From the IMG/VR virus record IMGVR_UViG_3300010354_000044, positions 1 through 64,000 of that record: DNA of 64,000 nucleotides. One strand, written 5' to 3'. The position numbers and the translations under genes are program-made. This DNA comes from a virus. The notes beneath the pieces are model-generated. The model ran no database searches, was not told the origin of the DNA, and saw only the letters and a program-made list of their open reading frames with translations. Positions 1 through 8,379 of this stretch are shown here, piece by piece. The first letter of the stretch is position 1; each line of letters starts with the position of its first letter.

Positions 1-3000
1 GTCAGTAATAGTGTTATCAGCAACTACCGTTGCATTAATGGCCCCAGCGGCGAACTTAGCATTAGTGATTGCACCAGAAGCAATGGAGCCAGCGTCAATC
101 GCATTGTCAGCGATCTTAGCGGCGGTAATGGCGTCAGTGGCAATAGCATTTGCCGTGATCGCATTGTTGTTAATGGCGCCTACCGTTACCGCGTTAGACA
201 CACTGTTCACTGCACCAGTTACGCTACCGACCGATCCGGTTGTGCTGAAGCTTTGGGAGCTGGCAAGGTTGAAATTATCCTTGTCTGTCAATGCTCTAGT
301 GGCATGGGTCCAGATCTGGCTAGTCGTGGGAATATCGCTAACGGCAGCGGGCAATGCTGGCAGGTTCGCGGTCTTGCTGTTGATGGCGCCGAGCTGGCTA
401 TCCAGATTGGCGCTAGCCAGCCCTACAGCTTGCCGGATCTCGGGACTGGTCAAACCTGTTGTTGCGCCAGTGCCAAACACATCAGCGTTCAAATTAATCG
501 CATAGCTACTGGCGGCAATTCCAGTACTGGTGCCGGGGAACGTAATACTCCCGCCTGCAATGCTGAGGGGTGTCGTGCTGTTGGTATTTTCAACCTCTAC
601 CCGCCCCGCCTGGTAACTGGTGAACGACAGCGCCTCTAGGGTGTCAAAGCTAGCCAGCCGAATGCCTGCTTCTGTGCTGCGCACCCAGCACCACCAGAGG
701 AAAATATTCTGAATCAACTCCACTCCATCGGTATCGTTTGAGTTGATCTGGAGGGTGCCTACACCTTCTAGGGCGATGGTGAATTGAGATAGGCCAGAGC
801 CCGTATTAGCCGGGGTCAGCAATCCGTATTTGTTACTCTGAATCTCACTAGCTGCGACAATAGCTTCATGGACGGATTCTGGTGCAGTTGGGCCAATGGT
901 GGCCCCTACCGCCAATCCAGCGGTGTCGCTCCAGGTGAGCAAGCTATCACGGCTATCGTAGAATACGCTGGCCGTAGCTGTCCCACTGGACTCCGCCCAG
1001 TAGGTAGCTTTTAGGCGAATGGCAATACCGTTGGACTGTACAAGGGATTGGGAGAGGCCAGCACCACCAGATACCACCGTATTGAATAGCTCAGTCTCGG
1101 CTAACAGGGTGAAGCTTCCTGTCCCTTGGCTGGTGAAGTCTACCGGGGTGCCAATAGTGTTTGGAGGAACGGGAATATTGGCGATAGAGGTATAAAGTCT
1201 ACCCCCACTCCAGTAATAGAAGCCACCATCTTTTAGCACACTGCCGGTTGTTGTAGGCAGGGTGGCCCCACTGTTGAGGCTAAAGCGTACTTGGGTCCAG
1301 GGGGCGGCGGTAGCAAAGGCGGCAGGTCTACCCTGGCTATCGTTGCCCAGGGTAATGGTGTCGGTGCTGGTGTTGATGTCTGTGCTGGCAATAGTAAAAC
1401 TCTGTACCCTAGCCGCATAGGCGCGAGTGTCATTTGCAAAGTTTGGGGCGGTTAATAGCTGAGGCTTGGCAATAATGGTGGGCGCCGGTGAGCCGCTACC
1501 CGTGACATTGGCAACTTGGCTAGGCGCTAGCCATACCGTCACCACTCCACCACTGGTATTGCTGATTGTAGCCCCACTGGTAAAGGTCCATCCTGATAGG
1601 TCGTAGGTGCCAGCGGCAGCAATGGCCACGTTGCCCGTAGCCGGGACAATGCCAGCACTGTAGGTGCCAGTCTGGGATAAGGTGATCGTCCCGGTGGTAG
1701 TTAAAGTGTCAGCGAATGTCGCCGTCCTTACCGTGATCGTATTCGTAGAAGTATTGAAGCCGAAGCCGTTTGTGATGATGTTGGTGCCAACGTTCACATC
1801 GCTGACATTATCGTTAAGGGTGATATTTAACGCTCCAGCATTGAGTAACGTACCTGAGCGGGTTACCAGTACGGCCCCTTGGCGAGAGGTGGGCAGATTC
1901 TCAAAGTTGTCATACCACCAGGATTTCGCCCTATCGTAGAATTGCTCCGCTGTGGTGATCTTCGGGTTGCCAGTAGTGCCATACAGATCTACCGTGGCTT
2001 TAGTGGTCTGAGTGATGCTGGCATCGTTTAAGAGCTGCCAGTTGTTTGTCAGGGTGCCATTGCCGGTTAGAGTTAGCTCCTGCTGCTGGGGAAGGTGCAA
2101 GTAGCTACTGGTGTAGAAGTTAAACCGATCATCGCCCTGAATATTTTGTATAACGACAGGATCGTTAGCTGTGGCATTGCTTTGTAGTGGTGGAGCAATT
2201 GTCACAGTATACTCAACGGCATTGTTAACGATAGCCTGCGTGACATCTGTGATCAAATACGTGTTGTTGTTGTGAACTAATGTTTCATTTATCTGCGGAG
2301 CTTTAGATATGGTTATTGCGGTGTTATCTGCTACGCTGCTCGCTAGTTGTGGGTAAATTCCAATTGTATAATCTGCGGCATTCCTAGTAATTGAGATGAT
2401 GCGGTAGTTAGTGGAGCCTATTCTAAACGAACTATACAGAATAGGATCTCCAGAAGAGAATAGCCCCGAGCCATTATCTATATTTATAGAAGTACTTGCG
2501 GAGGCAAAAGCACCATTTACAAACCCTAGGCGGAGAGTATTAGTAAATGTTCCAGCGTTATTGTCGTAAACAACAAGTGAAGTAGAGGTGGATGGGGTTG
2601 CAATGGTTATTGCATTTTTGATAAAACCAGCAATAGTTGCTCCGTTTCTAATATCGAAGAAATTATTTTGAATTGAAATTGTCTCGTTGTTACTTGTATT
2701 ACTGCTTAAAGCCGGGGAAATGGTTAAACTGCAATCAGTTGTAGGATTTGCAACTGCCGTAATAAGATGACGGGTGCCCTTATATAAAAAGCTCCCATTA
2801 ACTTGCGGACCCAATGCCGCAGATGCAAACTGTGCAGATCCAGTATCAGCTTTTACTTTTAGGCTTGTGCCGCTTGATGTGCCGTTAGCGAAAGCTAGTA
2901 TATTTATGCTTCTTGTATTAGGAGAAGCAAAATAAGCTAATACGACCGACTGAGTTATTGTGGCTCCACTGGCATCAGAAGTCCACAAATAACTTTTTTG

Positions 3001-4464
3001 GGTAGATCCATCCCACCTATTTCCGTCAGTAATCTGGACGCTACTAACGCTGGAAAACCTAGGTGGCCAGTTTATATGCTGACCGTTTAATGTATCTCTA
3101 CACTGAACTTTTGCAGCATTGATCGGAGAATTGCTAATATTGCGAAAATAATGAGAAACCTGTTTGTCTACTAATATAAATCCTCCTTGATCTGAAGCAG
3201 TGTCACCCCTTTGAATGACGAGCAGTCCGCTTCCTCTAGCATTATTGGTGACAAGAACGTAATTTCTACCTAGAGTTTGAAAATTTCTCATCAAAAACTC
3301 GGCAGACATATTTAAGCTTCGATAATCTATAAACGTAAAAATCCATTGTTCGTTGCCAACCAGAAAAGCACTAGCCCCATCAAGCAAGATATTGGATAAC
3401 GTTTGATTGGCAGTATTGCTGTTATTGGAGTAACGATAGCCTATAAATGCTGCGCGATTAAAAGTTGCTCGAAGGCTTATAATTTCACCAGTGGCGGCGT
3501 CGGAGCCATTGGTGTTTATAAACGTAGCATTATTAAGTGTGGTTGTCGCGCTATTTTGAAAGGCGATTGCGCTAGCACCCTGAATGGTGGCATTGTTAAT
3601 CGTTAATAGGGTGCCGGAGAAGTTTGCAACAAAAGGGTTGCCTGAGCTGGAATCTCCCTGAATATTTGAAACTAAGGCAGGTGATGGGCAGATAGAGTTA
3701 CTGCCAGTACCCCAGCCAGATCTGACTCCATTGATAGTGACAGTAGATGTAGCGGCTAATATCAAGGCCGCTAACGTGTTAGAGGTTGAAACAGTTGGGC
3801 AGCTAGATGCTAGTACTAACTGTTCTGCCCAGGCATTCCAAGTAAAGGTGCCAGCAATGTTCACTCGGGTAGAGTTTACCGTGTAAACATCAACTCCGGT
3901 AGCACCGTCACCTCGATTGACCAGTACTCCAGGAGAGATAAATGTAACTGCTGCGCCATTGGCAAGGTTTCCGGAAGTGGGTAACGCCGGACTAAATGTG
4001 ACAGTATTCGTGCTAGAGTTCCAAGCAACTACCCGATGAACCGAATCAGTTGCACTTCTGAAAGTACTTAGTAGTGGTATGGCCTGCACAGGGGCAGAGA
4101 TTGTCATTGTGGTAGCACCAACGGCGACTGCTGCCGTTGTGGTGACGTTGATGACCTCACTCCTGAAGGCTGCTAGGCCAGCGAAGGCTGTCCCGATAGT
4201 AGTGTCTGTCCCCGTTTGCAATAGCGGGTTTTGGAAGGTTAGGGATGTGCCAGAGGCAACAGATGGGACTGCTACGCCGGTCTGGGGGAATAGGGTAACT
4301 GTTGCACTGCTGACGACAGTGACGCTGTAGACGGCAGTGCTAATGACAACCTGAGCCCCGATCTGTAATGCAGGGGTGGCGGTGGCTAAATTGGTAGTGA
4401 AGGTTATATTAGAGCCAGAGCTACTAGAGACCGTAGCGGTGACAGTGGTAAAAGCCCAAGCCAT
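1..4464 (-). CDS. Tail fibre / virion surface protein, partial (C-terminus cut by window edge)
   Basis: A minus-strand frame opens with ATG at 4464 and stays open through 1,488 codons to base 1, so the C-terminus lies outside the window. The start reads MAWAFTTVTATV. The protein is rich in Thr, Ser, Ala, Asn and Val and nearly free of Cys, as in beta-structured phage fibres. The middle part (about residues 230-420) has short Asn-rich turns of the kind seen in beta-helices. The last visible ~60 residues are degenerate repeats of the type AITxxxIAxxAI, a motif common near the ends of phage fibre proteins. Base composition changes along the gene: about 2200-3700 is AT-rich, the flanks are GC-richer, which suggests mosaic assembly. 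Host-adhesion or structural role is inferred from composition and the phage setting; no catalytic motif was seen. Confidence 0.7.
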   Translation of the reverse strand, partial: MAWAFTTVTATVSSSSGSNITFTTNLATATPALQIGAQVVISTAVYSVTVVSSATVTLFPQTGVAVPSVASGTSLTFQNPLLQTGTDTTIGTAFAGLAAFRSEVINVTTTAAVAVGATTMTISAPVQAIPLLSTFRSATDSVHRVVAWNSSTNTVTFSPALPTSGNLANGAAVTFISPGVLVNRGDGATGVDVYTVNSTRVNIAGTFTWNAWAEQLVLASSCPTVSTSNTLAALILAATSTVTINGVRSGWGTGSNSICPSPALVSNIQGDSSSGNPFVANFSGTLLTINNATIQGASAIAFQNSATTTLNNATFINTNGSDAATGEIISLRATFNRAAFIGYRYSNNSNTANQTLSNILLDGASAFLVGNEQWIFTFIDYRSLNMSAEFLMRNFQTLGRNYVLVTNNARGSGLLVIQRGDTASDQGGFILVDKQVSHYFRNISNSPINAAKVQCRDTLNGQHINWPPRFSSVSSVQITDGNRWDGSTQKSYLWTSDASGATITQSVVLAYFASPNTRSINILAFANGTSSGTSLKVKADTGSAQFASAALGPQVNGSFLYKGTRHLITAVANPTTDCSLTISPALSSNTSNNETISIQNNFFDIRNGATIAGFIKNAITIATPSTSTSLVVYDNNAGTFTNTLRLGFVNGAFASASTSINIDNGSGLFSSGDPILYSSFRIGSTNYRIISITRNAADYTIGIYPQLASSVADNTAITISKAPQINETLVHNNNTYLITDVTQAIVNNAVEYTVTIAPPLQSNATANDPVVIQNIQGDDRFNFYTSSYLHLPQQQELTLTGNGTLTNNWQLLNDASITQTTKATVDLYGTTGNPKITTAEQFYDRAKSWWYDNFENLPTSRQGAVLVTRSGTLLNAGALNITLNDNVSDVNVGTNIITNGFGFNTSTNTITVRTATFADTLTTTGTITLSQTGTYSAGIVPATGNVAIAAAGTYDLSGWTFTSGATISNTSGGVVTVWLAPSQVANVTGSGSPAPTIIAKPQLLTAPNFANDTRAYAARVQSFTIASTDINTSTDTITLGNDSQGRPAAFATAAPWTQVRFSLNSGATLPTTTGSVLKDGGFYYWSGGRLYTSIANIPVPPNTIGTPVDFTSQGTGSFTLLAETELFNTVVSGGAGLSQSLVQSNGIAIRLKATYWAESSGTATASVFYDSRDSLLTWSDTAGLAVGATIGPTAPESVHEAIVAASEIQSNKYGLLTPANTGSGLSQFTIALEGVGTLQINSNDTDGVELIQNIFLWWCWVRSTEAGIRLASFDTLEALSFTSYQAGRVEVENTNSTTPLSIAGGSITFPGTSTGIAASSYAINLNADVFGTGATTGLTSPEIRQAVGLASANLDSQLGAINSKTANLPALPAAVSDIPTTSQIWTHATRALTDKDNFNLASSQSFSTTGSVGSVTGAVNSVSNAVTVGAINNNAITANAIATDAITAAKIADNAIDAGSIASGAITNAKFAAGAINATVVADNTITD

Positions 4465-4480
4465 TAGCGCTTACCCCGCT

Positions 4481-4501
4481 GATTTAGTCTAAATTTAGTC
4501 C
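4481..4501 (-). promoter_or_regulatory. Direct-repeat motif upstream of the 4464 gene (promoter or operator candidate)
   Basis: On the minus strand this reads as two GACTAA copies 11 bases apart (GACTAAATTTAGACTAAAT), ending about 17 bases before the ATG at 4464. A near match (GACTAAGTTTGGACTAGAT) lies directly upstream of the minus gene starting at 33574. Both are places where a minus transcript should begin. The second half resembles a late-type -10 box, but this is inference from two copies. Confidence 0.35.
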
Positions 4502-4523
4502 ACCGATGGCACCACCCCACCAC

Positions 4524-4545
4524 AACCCCCACTACGCAGGGGGTT
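4524..4545. other. Intergenic hairpin, 7-bp perfect stem
   Basis: AACCCCC and GGGGGTT flank an 8-base loop. Neither strand carries a U-tract after it, so it is not a typical intrinsic terminator. It lies in the 226-base gap between the fibre gene and the small plus-strand gene; nothing else was recognised there apart from AT-rich sequence at 4575-4690. Confidence 0.4.
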
Positions 4546-4690
4546 CGCGGCGTTGAATAGTTGCGGGGAGAGCAGATATTCAATAACATTAAATTAGTGA
4601 AAATTTGCAGAATACAACATATATAGCTAATTTACGAGAGGTATTAGTAGTCAATATGCAAAATGTTGGCCAGTATGAGAAATAAGCTTT

Positions 4691-4999
4691 ATGTATGCTG
4701 TATATAGCTTTTCAGGTCTACTAATGGGTAGTAACTCTAGCGCCTCTAGCGAATCACCCTCGTCTGTGCTCCAATCAAAACTAATCGGTCTACTACAGCA
4801 ATTTGCTGGCTGGGCTATTATTGCTGTTACTGCGTACCAGCTCCAAGCAGCCTTCGCTCTAAAGCAAGCGACTAACGATTTACATAACCTACAGCAAGAA
4901 GTTACTGAACTACAAAAACAGCTAGATACCCAAAATAATCGCCTGACTGTGACTGAGGTTATCATCAATGAGCGTTTCAAAGGTTTGGACAATAAATAG
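4691..4999 (+). CDS. Small membrane-anchored coiled-coil protein (i-spanin or holin candidate)
   Basis: The 102-residue product has a Ser-rich N-terminus, one hydrophobic segment at about residues 36-56 (FAGWAIIAVTAYQLQAAFAL), then about 40 residues of heptad-like sequence (LHNLQQEVTELQKQLDTQNN). One N-terminal membrane helix followed by a coiled coil is the layout of inner-membrane spanins and of some small phage holins or anchors. No o-spanin is encoded next to it; the only small lipoprotein in the window is at 61486. It is convergent with terL, with a single base between the stop codons. An alternative start is the Met at residue 12. The lysis role is a guess from topology only. Confidence 0.5.
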   Translation: MYAVYSFSGLLMGSNSSASSESPSSVLQSKLIGLLQQFAGWAIIAVTAYQLQAAFALKQATNDLHNLQQEVTELQKQLDTQNNRLTVTEVIINERFKGLDNK

Positions 5000-5000
5000 T

Positions 5001-6752
5001 CTATAGGCCGTCATAAATATCCAAGGGGGCAACGGATGTTTCCCAGACTGTATCTTTATAGCGAGTCTTGCCAAACTCTGAGAAATAAGCCGAGCCTGTA
5101 GCCTTAGTCTGCCGTTTTGTATTAAATACAAGTGGCGCAACGTTATAGTCCACAACTTTACCAGCTAACTGCCAGGCCACCCCAGCTACAGCATCCGCCA
5201 TATCCTTTGTAAAATCCTTGGGGTGGTCTATTTTTCTCCCTTTTATCAGTTGAATTCTAACCAGCTCATCAAGTAATAAGTTTCTATAGGGAGAGTCGTT
5301 AGGCAGTATAAGTCTACCCTCATGCATTAGAAGCCGTAAATTCTCGTACATTTCTAACTGTAGCTTCTGGGAAAAGTATAAGGACTCTGCTTTAATACCG
5401 TAAACGCGAAAGCGCTCCAAGGTTTCCCAGGAGTTATGGTGATCTGCTGTTATCTTACGAAGAGGTCTTTTGAGATTAATGCCCAGTAGTATATCCTGTA
5501 CGTTCGTAATAGATACATTTGTGTAAGCCGTAGGCTGCCAGGCCATTAGACCATCTATAACTACAAAGGTGCTGTCGGAGGCCTCCTTAACATCCCTTCT
5601 TTCAGCATGTCCTATAGCTATAGCATAGGCATCGTTTACAATGGCTGGGTCTAAGTGGGCTACTGAAACTGAGCTTGTGCCTACCAATTTAGTAATTTTA
5701 TGCCGCACCAAATCATCCGATCCTACGTACTGTTCAGTGATGATACAGGCGCGCCCGGTAAAGCACCTTTTTACTTCATCTTGGTCAAAGAAGGAATCCT
5801 CCGACGCACTTCGTATTCCTTCGCACTCTAAGGCCGCCCGCTTGGGATTAGTATTGTATTCTGAGGCAATGATTGGGTTCTCTCGGTGGTATATAGGATT
5901 AACATCCCAAGTCCTAAGCCTGTAACCTAACCATGTTTCGTCAATCTGCGATGATTCATACAATTTTTGTATGGAATCATTCTCGTACCATGCCGAAGAA
6001 ATGGCAATACGTTTAGCATCCGCACCGAAACTGATGCCCGAGATACCAATATTTGACCAAAGTTCAAGAGCATTAGACTCGCCATCTACATCCTTAAAAC
6101 GTGTAGCCTCATCCATAATAAGTAGAATAACGGCCTGCCCAACCTGTGAGGAGGACTGAGAGTTACCAGAGTAGATGTAGAGCATCTTCTCGTCATAGGT
6201 TATAGCTTCTTTTCCTATAAATATTTTCTGTTGGTTGATTAAAGATGTGAAATACCTGCACACCCTAACCATACCTGTTATCTGTGCAAAGATGGTACGC
6301 TTGGCCTGGGACGCAGAGGTAGCCAGCGCTAGTATACTAATAGGAGTAGAAGAGGCTATGCCGTAATATTTCTGAGGTTCTGGTATATGGCACAACCTAT
6401 AAAATTCATAGCAAGCAATAATAGAGCCAATAAGACTTTTACCAGACCGGCGACCAGCTTCAATAACCAAAGAGTTATAAGACCTGGGGGAGTCACCGCA
6501 GGTAGTTCTACTCTGCGCTGCCCAACTCTCCAAGATAGACATTTCATTGTCGCTGAGCTCTAAGCCGTAAAAAGTCTTTAGAATTACCCACTGCTGGATG
6601 TTAAGCTCAATCCCCCAGCGCTCATTGTCAATTTCTGTCTCAATAAATTCAACTATATTCTTTACAGTATCACTACTAGCAAATGCTGAATTTAATTCAA
6701 ATGCTAGGTCTTGAAATAAATTTCCACCTGCTTCAAAAAAGGGTTTAGGCAT
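5001..6752 (-). CDS. terL: Terminase large subunit (DNA-packaging ATPase and nuclease)
   Basis: At 583 residues the size fits the TerL family. The ATPase half has a Walker A GRRSGKS at residues 100-106 and a Walker B ending in VILLIMDEA (Asp214-Glu215). The RNase H-like nuclease half shows its first acidic site in HLDPA (Asp368), a second candidate in ITADHH (Asp437) and the typical late KDMADA motif (516-521). In the family it translocates DNA into the prohead through the portal and cuts the concatemer. It is the last gene of the minus-strand late block, two bases after the 6754 gene, and lies about 28 kb from the portal, an unusual separation. No small terminase subunit was recognised nearby. 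Confidence 0.95.
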   Translation of the reverse strand: MPKPFFEAGGNLFQDLAFELNSAFASSDTVKNIVEFIETEIDNERWGIELNIQQWVILKTFYGLELSDNEMSILESWAAQSRTTCGDSPRSYNSLVIEAGRRSGKSLIGSIIACYEFYRLCHIPEPQKYYGIASSTPISILALATSASQAKRTIFAQITGMVRVCRYFTSLINQQKIFIGKEAITYDEKMLYIYSGNSQSSSQVGQAVILLIMDEATRFKDVDGESNALELWSNIGISGISFGADAKRIAISSAWYENDSIQKLYESSQIDETWLGYRLRTWDVNPIYHRENPIIASEYNTNPKRAALECEGIRSASEDSFFDQDEVKRCFTGRACIITEQYVGSDDLVRHKITKLVGTSSVSVAHLDPAIVNDAYAIAIGHAERRDVKEASDSTFVVIDGLMAWQPTAYTNVSITNVQDILLGINLKRPLRKITADHHNSWETLERFRVYGIKAESLYFSQKLQLEMYENLRLLMHEGRLILPNDSPYRNLLLDELVRIQLIKGRKIDHPKDFTKDMADAVAGVAWQLAGKVVDYNVAPLVFNTKRQTKATGSAYFSEFGKTRYKDTVWETSVAPLDIYDGL

Positions 6753-6753
6753 T

Positions 6754-7548
6754 TTAAATAACTAAGGTGTCTAGCTGATAGGTTAATCTAGCTATATTGA
6801 CCGGCGTAAACAACTGAATATATAAAGCAGAATTTTCTGTAAAGTAATTACCTAGACTCATTGTGGTTATCCCTGTATTAGCTAGGTTTAAATCGCCGCC
6901 TATATAAGTGAAGGCTGTGCTATTAATCGCAAATCTAACTAACACACCACGATTCTGTGCCGTGGTTGTCCATTGTGGGAGTAGATGGAGATTAACTAGC
7001 CTGAGTTTAGGTGTTTTTAGTAGTACTGGAATAGCTTGAGCCGGAGTCACTAGAGGAGACTGATTTAGAATAGCAATTAAGTCCGTAGTACTCTGGGGGT
7101 TTAGTATTAAAGGGTTACTTGTGTTTATATCTATGGTGGTCTGATAGCTTCTAGACTGTCCTGCTTGCTTAGTTTCTGGGCTTAAAAATCCTGATTGGGC
7201 GCTACTTAAAGTAAGGACATTGCTCCCAAATGTTGAGGAAATACTTCTATAGATCTTATTATTGACAATTAGAGTACCTATTCCAGTCTCCTGGGCCTGG
7301 GTACTTATCTGTAGTGTTGTAGCCGATACTGCCGTAACTGTAGGGGTGTTGTTTACACCTGTGTACTGAATAACATTATTGCCATTGATATAAAACTCAA
7401 CGGTATCCCCGACCATAATAGGCTCATACAAGAAACTAGCCAGGCATAAATCATGGACGTGCTGGTTATATTTTCTATAGCCTACTTGTAATGGATCAGC
7501 TCCATAACCGGTTATAGTATCTCCGGTATAGATTGAAGGTGTAACCAT
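6754..7548 (-). CDS. Putative virion fibre/appendage protein
   Basis: The 264-residue product has no motif I can assign. It is rich in Thr, Asn and Ile with short alternating hydrophobic stretches, as in beta-sandwich fibre or decoration proteins. It sits one base downstream of the 7550 gene and directly before terL, at the end of a run of fibre-like genes, so a tail-tip or head-surface role is likely. An ATG start is used. Function is inferred from position and composition only. Confidence 0.45.
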   Translation of the reverse strand: MVTPSIYTGDTITGYGADPLQVGYRKYNQHVHDLCLASFLYEPIMVGDTVEFYINGNNVIQYTGVNNTPTVTAVSATTLQISTQAQETGIGTLIVNNKIYRSISSTFGSNVLTLSSAQSGFLSPETKQAGQSRSYQTTIDINTSNPLILNPQSTTDLIAILNQSPLVTPAQAIPVLLKTPKLRLVNLHLLPQWTTTAQNRGVLVRFAINSTAFTYIGGDLNLANTGITTMSLGNYFTENSALYIQLFTPVNIARLTYQLDTLVI

Positions 7549-7549
7549 A

Positions 7550-7984
7550 TTAACTTTCCCAAATAATTAAAGCACCAGGCCTTATACTGTTATGATTCGA
7601 ATCTAATTTAACGGGCTCTTCAAATGCGGAGTAATATAACAGGTAATCATTAGGGCCGTTACCGCTCCATAACCCAAAGTGAGTTACATACCATTCTTGA
7701 TTACCAGGCGGCACAGGCAAGATGATTTCATCCGTATTGTATACTTTAGCTGCAAAGGTTTGGCCTGAAGAAATAACTGGAGGTACCTTAGTCCAGTTCT
7801 GTATTTCAATTCGGCTACCTACAACATTTAACGCTTGTATTTCCAAATCGGCGGGCACTACTCTAGGGTTTTGCGGAACGGAGGTGTCCTGGAGTAGCTC
7901 TATGTAAATACAGCAGGGGCTATCAAGAGGCTGTTGCTTAAAAATATGGCCGAGCAATAGATCTTCAAACGTCGCTGACTTCAT
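7550..7984 (-). CDS. Phage structural protein of the tail-fibre-like small family
   Basis: The 144 residues follow the plan of a widespread small phage structural family: an N-terminal helix around HIFKQQ, a strand with CCIYIELLQD, and near the end WYVTHFGLWS followed by LLYYSAF and a final RPGALIIW. In that family the last segment reads roughly THFGLF...GxLLFYGAL...GDxLxFxAGAL. It overlaps the upstream 7981 gene by four bases (ATGA), so translation is probably coupled. Exact location in the virion is unknown. Confidence 0.6.
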   Translation of the reverse strand: MKSATFEDLLLGHIFKQQPLDSPCCIYIELLQDTSVPQNPRVVPADLEIQALNVVGSRIEIQNWTKVPPVISSGQTFAAKVYNTDEIILPVPPGNQEWYVTHFGLWSGNGPNDYLLYYSAFEEPVKLDSNHNSIRPGALIIWES

Positions 7985-8379
7985 AAGGGCGAAGAGTACA
8001 CAAACGAGTTAATAGTAAATGGCTGTCCTTGTATCAAGCTTGCCGTCAAGCCCTGTAATTCACTCAACGTCCAGTCGGCCCCGCTGTTCAGCCCCCCAAC
8101 GCTACCTTTCAACAACAGAGTTGGTGTACTATCTATTGTTTTCATAATACGCCATGCAACAGGGACCCCTGTAACCAATACCTGGGTCGGTGCTATTGTA
8201 GTCGCCGTCATTATGCCGTTATTAGGTGCATTGAAGGCCGGGCTACCTAATGTTAGGCTTACCAATTTTAGGCCTCCGAAATTTATATCGGACCAAATTT
8301 CTAAGGTAGCCCCAGCGGCTAATGTTCTTAGCTGTTCGCAAACAGCGTTTCTAACTATTGTGCCGAATTGAACAGCCAT
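7981..8379 (-). CDS. Small beta-rich phage structural protein
   Basis: The 132-residue product resembles a common phage family that starts with NAVCEQLRTLAAGATLEIWS, continues with a strand pair ending in SPAFNAPNNGIMTA, then WRIMKT and a Gly-rich strand pair closing with a short hydrophobic tail. These proteins often sit among fibre or decoration genes. It starts one base after the stop of the 8380 gene and overlaps the 7550 gene by four bases. Role inferred from family resemblance and context. Confidence 0.6.
   Translation of the reverse strand: MAVQFGTIVRNAVCEQLRTLAAGATLEIWSDINFGGLKLVSLTLGSPAFNAPNNGIMTATTIAPTQVLVTGVPVAWRIMKTIDSTPTLLLKGSVGGLNSGADWTLSELQGLTASLIQGQPFTINSFVYSSPL

Noticed and set aside
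11-639. Long plus-strand frames over the left end of the window
   Set aside because: They are antisense to the open minus-strand fibre gene, whose repeats leave both strands open. Their own translation is low-complexity (Ala/Leu/Val-rich).
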